Origin: Nitrosomonas eutropha
GTDB lineage: Bacteria; Pseudomonadota; Gammaproteobacteria; Burkholderiales; Nitrosomonadaceae
DNA length: 64,000 nt
NCBI RefSeq assembly: GCF_003201195.1
Contig: NZ_QICQ01000014.1
Coordinates: 1 to 64,000 of the forward strand
Direction: 5' to 3'
In this document: one piece after another, positions 58,591 through 64,000 of the stretch
Layout of the letters: every line of letters starts with the position of its first letter
Position numbering within the stretch: position 1 is the stretch's first letter
The notes under the pieces: generated by a model
Databases searched by the model: none
What the model was told of the DNA's origin: nothing
Seen by the model: only the letters and a program-made list of their open reading frames with translations
Program-made: the position numbers and the translations under genes

Positions 58591-58611
58591 CAGTTGCTTT
58601 CCTCCTGACAC

Positions 58612-58988
58612 ATAATGATGACAAGATCATTAAAACATGTAACCCCATTGAAACACAGACTCATAAAAAAGCCAGAAATCTCATAGTAGAAAAAGTAATG
58701 CGGGCAGGTACAATAGACCTCCTGTTTCTCCAGCTCTGCTGCCAACGGGTCAGGTTCATCCAGATATTACTAGCAGGTTTATTCCGGGTATCAATTCTCG
58801 GCTATTAATTCAGGGGTGTCCTTTGATCACAAGGACACCCCTGAAAATCCGGTAGTGCAAGATAAAAGCACACAGAGCGCAACAACGAAACATACCCAAT
58901 AAACAGACAAGGCGGCAAGGCATACAACGCCACGATCGCCTGAAGAGCCAATTTTAGAAGTGTCCACAATAAGAAACGGGGAGGTATT
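58612..58988. other. Divergent region between glk and cysE
   Basis: This 377-base region holds the promoters of glk and the serine acetyltransferase, though I see no clear boxes. Its main feature is the 15-base-pair perfect hairpin at 58809-58845. No gene was supported here; the minus-strand frame across it overlaps the cysE start and has no family likeness. Confidence 0.5.
58809..58845. repeat. Perfect 15-bp inverted repeat (hairpin)
   Basis: Arms 58809-58823 and 58831-58845 are fully complementary over 15 bases with a 7-base loop TGATCAC. No T-run follows on either strand. It lies about 145 bases before cysE in a divergent region, where a terminator is not needed, so a regulatory role (protein-binding site or leader structure) is possible. 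Confidence 0.6.
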
Positions 58989-59915
58989 GTGACAGATATC
59001 AATGGGGCAGGTGATTTACTGTTGAAAAGCACACACTTGCAGATCAACGACGTGGTAGCTGAATTACGGGATGTACGCACTACTGCACTGATCAACCGAC
59101 AAGGACATCTCAGACCGCCCCGGCTGCCTTCCCGCAAAGTGTTGGCCGGAATTATTGAAGGTCTGCGAACAGCATTATTCCCTAACCGCCTCGGCCCATC
59201 CGATCTGGCGGTGGAAGGCGTTGATCATTATGTTGGCCATATCCTGAATTCAACGTTACGCGCCTTGCTGATCCAGATTCAGCACGAACTGCACTTCAAT
59301 TCAGGAACCGAAGAACTCGATCAAGAAACTTACGCACAAGCAACGAAAATCACCCAAACGTTCGCCAAACGGCTGCCCGTAATCCGTCGACTGCTCGATG
59401 ATGATGTGCTCGCTGCCTATGAAGGTGATCCGGCTGCCCGCGGGATCGATGAAGTGCTGGTATGCTATCCCGGCGTCGCCGCCATTACCTGGCATCGGCT
59501 GGCGCATGAACTGTATCAGTTGGGAACCCCACTGATCGCACGCATGATTTCTGAAATCGCTCATTCACAAACCGGCATAGAAATCCATCCGGGTGCCCAA
59601 ATCGGCGGAAGCTTCTTTATTGACCATGGCACCGGCGTCGTTATTGGTGAAACCACGGTCATTGGCAACAACGTGCGCTTGTACCAGGCGGTGACTCTCG
59701 GTGCAAAAAGTTTTCAGGTGGATGAACACGGTTCGCTGGTAAAGGGAATCGACCGCCACCCTATTGTTGAAGATGATGTTGTCATTTATGCGGGAGCGAC
59801 TATTCTGGGGCGTATTACTATCGGCAAAGGCTCCACCATTGGTGGCAATGTCTGGCTGACACGCAGTGTGCCTCCTGGCAGCCGGATCACTCAGGCGCGA
59901 ACACATAACGACTGA
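58989..59915 (+). CDS. cysE: Serine O-acetyltransferase (EpsC/SrpH type)
   Basis: This 308-residue enzyme makes O-acetylserine for cysteine synthesis. The N-terminal 150 residues are helical, then the left-handed beta-helix hexapeptide domain starts at IEIHPGAQIGGSFFIDHGTG with catalytic His, and continues GETTVIGNNVRLYQAVTLGAK. Translation starts at GTG 58989 with GGGAGGTA upstream. The length and long N-terminus fit the SrpH/EpsC group better than E. coli CysE. Confidence 0.92.
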   Translation: MTDINGAGDLLLKSTHLQINDVVAELRDVRTTALINRQGHLRPPRLPSRKVLAGIIEGLRTALFPNRLGPSDLAVEGVDHYVGHILNSTLRALLIQIQHELHFNSGTEELDQETYAQATKITQTFAKRLPVIRRLLDDDVLAAYEGDPAARGIDEVLVCYPGVAAITWHRLAHELYQLGTPLIARMISEIAHSQTGIEIHPGAQIGGSFFIDHGTGVVIGETTVIGNNVRLYQAVTLGAKSFQVDEHGSLVKGIDRHPIVEDDVVIYAGATILGRITIGKGSTIGGNVWLTRSVPPGSRITQARTHND

Positions 59916-60015
59916 AACACAGCCAATCCATCACCTCTCCACAACACAGGCACCTCTTCCTTTTGTCGTATTCTATTTTCTGCAAACCGGTTTGCAGCAG
60001 CCAGCCAATATAAAA

Positions 60016-61266
60016 ATGAATAGTGCACAATCAGGAAATCTATTCTCACGGTTTTTCCCAGGAGAAACCAAGGCATACGCTCATCAGTGGTTTTTTACGG
60101 CAGCGTGCCTGCATGCGATATTAATCATCCCGCTAACCATACTGGCCAGGTATAGTTACGGACCGGTCATACTAGTCATGCCAGCAGGGCATGCGTTTGA
60201 AATGTTGTTCGGCCTGGCTCCGGCACTGATTGCCGGCTACTTATTGGGCCCCATGCCCGCCCGGCGGCTGGTCTGGTTTCTGGGCTTCTGGCTGCTGGCA
60301 AGAGTTGCTGACCTGATTGCTCCCTTTGCCTGGCCAACTTTGGCATTCAACGCGCTGTTTGCTATCCTGCTCGCTCGACAGTTGCTTCCCCGCCTGTGGG
60401 CTGCTAAAAAATGGCGTAACCGCTCACTTGTTCCTTTGCTCGGTTTAATCTGCGCCCTCACAACCGTAATCCTGCTGGCCGGGCGGCTGGATGCATATCT
60501 GCTGCATCGTTATTTAATCAATGAAAGCCTACAATTGTTCGCGTTGCTGATGTTATTTATCGGCGGCCGTATGCTGGCACCCGCTGCTGCGGGGGAATTC
60601 TATCGCCAGGGCATGGAGCTGACTGCGAGAGTGCAGCCCAATATCGAAGCCGGGTTGATTCTTACCATTGCCGCTGCATACATTCTGGCCCCTATTGCAG
60701 CGTCACTTTCCGGTGTTCTGCTGATCAGCAGTGGAATGCTGGCAGGCATCCGCCTGTTCCGCTGGCAATTATGGCACTGTCGGGCACGCCCGGATCTGCT
60801 CTGTCTCGGGCTGGGCTACGGCTGGTTGGCACTGGGCCTGATCCTGCTGGGGTGGACAAAACTGAATAGCGGCAACCATTTCAGCACCGCCGTGCACGCC
60901 ATTACCGTCGGCGCACTGGGTACGCTGGCAACAAACGTTATCGTGCGTGTCACGCTGCTGCACATCAAACAATATCCTTCACGCATCACGTTTATCGTGG
61001 TCATGACCGGATTCATGTCAATCGCCGCGATCACACGTATGGTGGCAGATTTTAGCAGCTACCGGGAAATATTACTGACAGTAGCTGCATCAACCTGGAG
61101 TATTGCCTTCCTGTTTGCGCTCTACATTGTATTAGCGGGGTTTACTGCCCCACGTATAAAACCGGCCAGAACCCCACCAGCCGATGACACCAGCAAAACC
61201 TTGCGTAGCGCACTTTCAGACGAGCAACGTAATACAACAAAAACAAATACTCACACTTCTTCCTGA
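60016..61266 (+). CDS. nnrS: NnrS family membrane protein
   Basis: The frame encodes a polytopic protein with about twelve membrane helices: AGHAFEMLFGLAPALIAGYLL near the N-terminus and FSTAVHAITVGALGTLATNVIVR near the end carry the conserved histidines of NnrS, a heme-containing protein linked to nitric-oxide response in denitrifiers. The ATG at 60016 gives 416 residues and begins MNSAQSGNLFSRFFPGE. An earlier ATG at 59866 lies inside cysE. No Shine-Dalgarno is clear. A role in NO stress fits an ammonia oxidiser. Confidence 0.9.
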   Translation: MNSAQSGNLFSRFFPGETKAYAHQWFFTAACLHAILIIPLTILARYSYGPVILVMPAGHAFEMLFGLAPALIAGYLLGPMPARRLVWFLGFWLLARVADLIAPFAWPTLAFNALFAILLARQLLPRLWAAKKWRNRSLVPLLGLICALTTVILLAGRLDAYLLHRYLINESLQLFALLMLFIGGRMLAPAAAGEFYRQGMELTARVQPNIEAGLILTIAAAYILAPIAASLSGVLLISSGMLAGIRLFRWQLWHCRARPDLLCLGLGYGWLALGLILLGWTKLNSGNHFSTAVHAITVGALGTLATNVIVRVTLLHIKQYPSRITFIVVMTGFMSIAAITRMVADFSSYREILLTVAASTWSIAFLFALYIVLAGFTAPRIKPARTPPADDTSKTLRSALSDEQRNTTKTNTHTSS

Positions 61267-62525
61267 AAGGCCTGGTCTATATCGGCAATCAGATCATCAA
61301 TATGCTCAATGCCGACGCACAAACGTACCAAATCGATACTGACACCAGCTTTGGCCAGCTCTTCATCATTAAGTTGGCGGTGAGTCGTGGTAGCCGGGTG
61401 GCAGGCCAGCGTTTTGGCGTCCCCGATATTTACCAGTCGTTTAATCAGCCCGAGCTTGTCCATGAAGCGAGCACAGGCATCACGCCCACCTTTAATGCCA
61501 AAGCTTAGAATTGATGATGGAATACCGCCATCCATGTATTTTTGTGCCAAAACATAGTCGCGGCTGTCTTCAAGACCGGCAAAGTTAACCCAGCCAACTT
61601 TTGGGTGTGCTTTCAAGTAACGTGCAATCTCCAAAGCATTGAAACAGTGGCGCTCCATTCTCAGTGGTAGCGTTTCAATTCCTTGCAGGATCAGGAAGGA
61701 ATTAAAGGGAGAAATAGCCGCGCCCATGTTGCGCAACGGAACAACGCGCGCACGACCAATAAACGCAGCCGGGCCAAATGCATCCACATATACCACGCCG
61801 TGATAGCTGGGATCAGGCTTGTTGAATTGTGGAAAACGCGGACTGTCTTTCCAGGGAAATTTGCCGGAATCCACAATGATTCCGCCAATGCTGGTACCGT
61901 GACCACCCATGTATTTTGTCAGCGCATGGACAACAATATCGGCGCCATGTTCAAAGGGACGGCACAATGCCGGGGAAGCCACAGTGTTATCCACGACCAG
62001 CGGCACACCCGCCGTGTGTGCCGCTTCAGCCAATGCAGCAATGTCCACCACATTACCGGCCGGGTTGCCAATCGATTCACAAAAAACCATCCTGGTCTTG
62101 TCATCGATCGCATCTGCAAAAGCAGCCGGATTACGGCCATCCACCATGCGCACTTCAATTCCCTGATTGGGCAGTGTATGACAAAAGAAATTGTAGGTTC
62201 CGCCATAAACCTGGCTGGTGGAAATGATGTTATCGCCCGCCCTGGCCAGCGTCTGGACACAGGCCGTAATAGCCGCCATGCCGGAAGCCAGCGCCAGCGC
62301 CCCCACTCCCCCTTCCAGTAATGCCACTCTTTCTTCCAGCACAGCAGTAGTCGGGTTCATGATGCGCGTGTAGATATTCCCTTGTACCTTGAGATCAAAC
62401 AGATCTGCCCCATGCTGGGTATCGTCAAAATAGTAGCTGGTGGTCTGATAAATAGGAACTGCGACCGAATGTGTCTGTGGATCACCGGCAAAACCACCAT
62501 GAATGGCAAGTGTTTCTCGCTTCAT
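61251..62525 (-). CDS. metY: O-acetylhomoserine aminocarboxypropyltransferase
   Basis: This 424-residue PLP enzyme makes homocysteine from O-acetylhomoserine and sulfide. TLAIHGGFAGDPQTHSVAVPIYQTTSY is the family start, YTRIMNPTTAVLEERVALLEGG binds PLP, and the lysine is in HALTKYMGGHGTSIGG. The ATG at 62525 has GAGGAAA upstream; 63 extra codons in front of it lack homology. Its end overlaps nnrS by 16 bases, tail to tail. The leader is structured (62550-62604). Confidence 0.95.
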   Translation of the reverse strand: MKRETLAIHGGFAGDPQTHSVAVPIYQTTSYYFDDTQHGADLFDLKVQGNIYTRIMNPTTAVLEERVALLEGGVGALALASGMAAITACVQTLARAGDNIISTSQVYGGTYNFFCHTLPNQGIEVRMVDGRNPAAFADAIDDKTRMVFCESIGNPAGNVVDIAALAEAAHTAGVPLVVDNTVASPALCRPFEHGADIVVHALTKYMGGHGTSIGGIIVDSGKFPWKDSPRFPQFNKPDPSYHGVVYVDAFGPAAFIGRARVVPLRNMGAAISPFNSFLILQGIETLPLRMERHCFNALEIARYLKAHPKVGWVNFAGLEDSRDYVLAQKYMDGGIPSSILSFGIKGGRDACARFMDKLGLIKRLVNIGDAKTLACHPATTTHRQLNDEELAKAGVSIDLVRLCVGIEHIDDLIADIDQAFQEEV

Positions 62526-62865
62526 TACATTTTCCTCTTTCAAAATAAACTGGAGTGCCGGCTGTTGGCCGGATAACATGCAGGCAATCTTAAAGGAACT
62601 CCAGAATAAATCCATATTCGTTATTGCGGATACGCTAGTCTTGCACAATTTTCCATATGCTTGTGAGTGCATGCAGGAGGATGATCCGTGATTGGAACTC
62701 TCTCTGCATATCAATCAGGGATGAAGAATAATAAGCTCATGATCTATCATATCTTTCCGGAATTTATGACTTTGTATTACTATGAATACTAACAGCCATA
62801 CAGGTGATGGTCGTGAAGAAGAATATAAATAACAAGTCCACCTTAAATAAAGCAGGGAGGGTAAG
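62526..62865. other. Divergent region between metY and the terminal hydrolase gene
   Basis: This 340-base region holds the metY leader structure and presumably promoters for both genes. I saw no other gene and no clear promoter boxes. Confidence 0.5.
62550..62604 (-). promoter_or_regulatory. Structured metY leader
   Basis: On the minus strand CTGGAGT (62604-62598) pairs with ACTCCAG (62556-62550), enclosing a CCGGC-CAACA-GCCGG hairpin (62572-62558). The structure ends about 25 bases before the metY ATG. It may control metY translation. I do not recognise it as a known SAM or SAH riboswitch. Confidence 0.35.
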
Positions 62866-64000
62866 ATGTTGAAATACAGTCGAATTACCTTAATTTCTAT
62901 ATTATTACTTTTCTTTTTTCCGGGAGTGTATGCGGCAGGGTGGGAAGAAGTGAAAGTGTCCGCACAAACCATTCTGGATGATGACGGTAACTATAAAGAT
63001 ATTCAACCTGGTTGTGCATTCAGTGATCCAACTGATCCACAGGAGCAGTTTCATTTTTACTACCGGAAAGGTACCAAGCCGCAAACACTCATTTATTTTA
63101 ATGGTGGGGGCGCCTGCTGGAATGGTGCAACCTGTCTGACTTCGCTGACTACCCCGGTCACCCCAACAACCCGGCCTGCCTATAATCCTTCACTTGCGGC
63201 TGAAAACAGCCCCGAAGGAGCGGGCGGGATAATGGATTACACGCGCCCAGATAATCCATTAAAAGACTGGAACATGGTTTTTATTCCTTATTGTACAGGT
63301 GATATACATATCGGCTCCAAAGATGAATTTTACATCGATCCTTTAGGGATTATTGGTGGAGGAAGTCCTGTGATAGTGCATCACCGCGGTTTTGACAACT
63401 TCATGGCCGTGCGTGAATGGTTGAAACAAAGACCGGATCGATCGAATACCAAGCAAGTGCTGGTATCAGGGTCCAGTGCAGGCGCTTATGCTGCCTTAAT
63501 GAATTTTCCCCGGATACATAGCATTTATCCGGGTAACACGAAAATATCACTCCTCTCCGACGCAGGGACAGGAGTCCTTACCAATAATTTTCTAGGCACA
63601 GTTTTCAAACCTGATGGCCCATGGGGTACTGAACACACGCTCGCAACCTGGGTACCAGGCATCAGCCAGATTAGCAACTATAATTCCCTTAATTTTTTCA
63701 CCAATCTGGCAACTGGCATCGAGCGCCATTTCACAAAAAGCAAGTTTGCATATATCACGACTGCCTGGGATAGCGCTCAAACGCTATTTCTCAACATCAT
63801 GAGAAAAACAGATCAGGGAATTAATGATCCCAATCAGTGGCCGGATGTGGGACCTATAACCGCTGTTGAGTGGCATTTAAGAATGCTGGCCACATTGAAT
63901 GCCAATGCGCTGATCAACAACAACTCGAAGTACTATATCAGCGCAGGAACCTATCACGTTGGATTACTGGATGCATTTGCCCCGGGTGTTTTCTACACTG
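62866..64000 (+). CDS. Secreted pectinacetylesterase-family hydrolase, 3' end outside window
   Basis: The reading frame stays open from ATG 62866 (GGGAGGGTAAG upstream) to the window edge, 378 codons. A signal peptide (1-23, ending VYA) precedes an alpha/beta-hydrolase of the pectinacetylesterase/notum type: LIYFNGGGACWN (76-86, oxyanion region), FIPYCTGDIHIG (139-150) and GSSAGAY with the nucleophile at Ser204. Catalytic Asp and His would follow; TYHVGLLDAF near the edge may hold the His. The substrate is unknown; vtpJ-like and polyester-type esterases of this superfamily are alternatives. Confidence 0.8.
   Translation, partial: MLKYSRITLISILLLFFFPGVYAAGWEEVKVSAQTILDDDGNYKDIQPGCAFSDPTDPQEQFHFYYRKGTKPQTLIYFNGGGACWNGATCLTSLTTPVTPTTRPAYNPSLAAENSPEGAGGIMDYTRPDNPLKDWNMVFIPYCTGDIHIGSKDEFYIDPLGIIGGGSPVIVHHRGFDNFMAVREWLKQRPDRSNTKQVLVSGSSAGAYAALMNFPRIHSIYPGNTKISLLSDAGTGVLTNNFLGTVFKPDGPWGTEHTLATWVPGISQISNYNSLNFFTNLATGIERHFTKSKFAYITTAWDSAQTLFLNIMRKTDQGINDPNQWPDVGPITAVEWHLRMLATLNANALINNNSKYYISAGTYHVGLLDAFAPGVFYT

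Noticed and set aside
61683-62321. Open frame of 212 codons on the plus strand
   Set aside because: It is antisense to metY; its composition is typical of a codon shadow.

Overview
The window reads as a stretch of betaproteobacterial chromosome. Gene content, the yceD-rpmF-plsX-fabHDG-acpP-fabF-mltG order and the yqgE-ruvX-pyrR-pyrB-pyrC' order suggest an ammonia-oxidiser-like member of the Nitrosomonadaceae (Nitrosomonas type). That genus assignment is inference from overall flavour, because no rRNA or ammonia-oxidation gene lies in the window. No tRNA, rRNA, CRISPR array or prophage was seen.

Layout. 1-1032: two abutting insertion-sequence remnants, an IS481-type end running off the window and a decayed IS5-type copy. 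1464-2906: MgtE magnesium channel. 5691-2917 (minus): a four-gene cassette of a small Tat-like exported protein, a PqqD-like chaperone, an HprK-related kinase and a nucleotidyltransferase. It resembles RiPP tailoring logic without a cyclase. 12691-5965 (minus): a CzcCBA divalent-metal efflux operon with a CzcI-like leader gene and a coupled 37-codon ORF between czcB and czcA. 12805-20823: Maf/YceF diverging from the fatty-acid synthesis cluster, ending in MltG. 20932-23547: a three-domain membrane glycosyltransferase, convergent with a ZIP transporter.

29755-24554 (minus): a probable bacterial sphingolipid operon (acyl-ACP/acyl-AMP ligase, ketosphinganine-reductase-like SDR, dedicated ACP, serine-palmitoyltransferase-like enzyme) followed by the polyphenol-oxidase-family gene pgeF. 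30402-31373: L,D-transpeptidase. 31388-44822 (minus): greA, carB, carA, prlC, the pyrimidine genes pyrC' (catalytically dead type), pyrB and pyrR, ruvX, yqgE, coq7 and glcF. 45053-47071: rpsP-rimM-trmD-rplS.

47129-51476 (minus): ArsC/Spx-like protein, IalB, DUF2024, and a coupled glycosyltransferase / O-antigen ligase / O-methyltransferase set. 51779-56880: a tight operon of a KdsB-type cytidylyltransferase, HpcH/HpaI aldolase, 2-hydroxyacid dehydrogenase, NAD epimerase and HAD phosphatase, then pgl and a DUF486 membrane protein. Its first five genes could make an unusual activated 2-keto-3-deoxy sugar acid. 56921-62525: DUF4126, glucokinase, serine acetyltransferase, NnrS and MetY. The window ends inside a secreted pectinacetylesterase-like hydrolase.

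The most distinctive content is the HprK/PqqD/nucleotidyltransferase cassette, the sphingolipid operon and the putative ulosonic-acid operon. All three act on cell-surface or modified-product chemistry.
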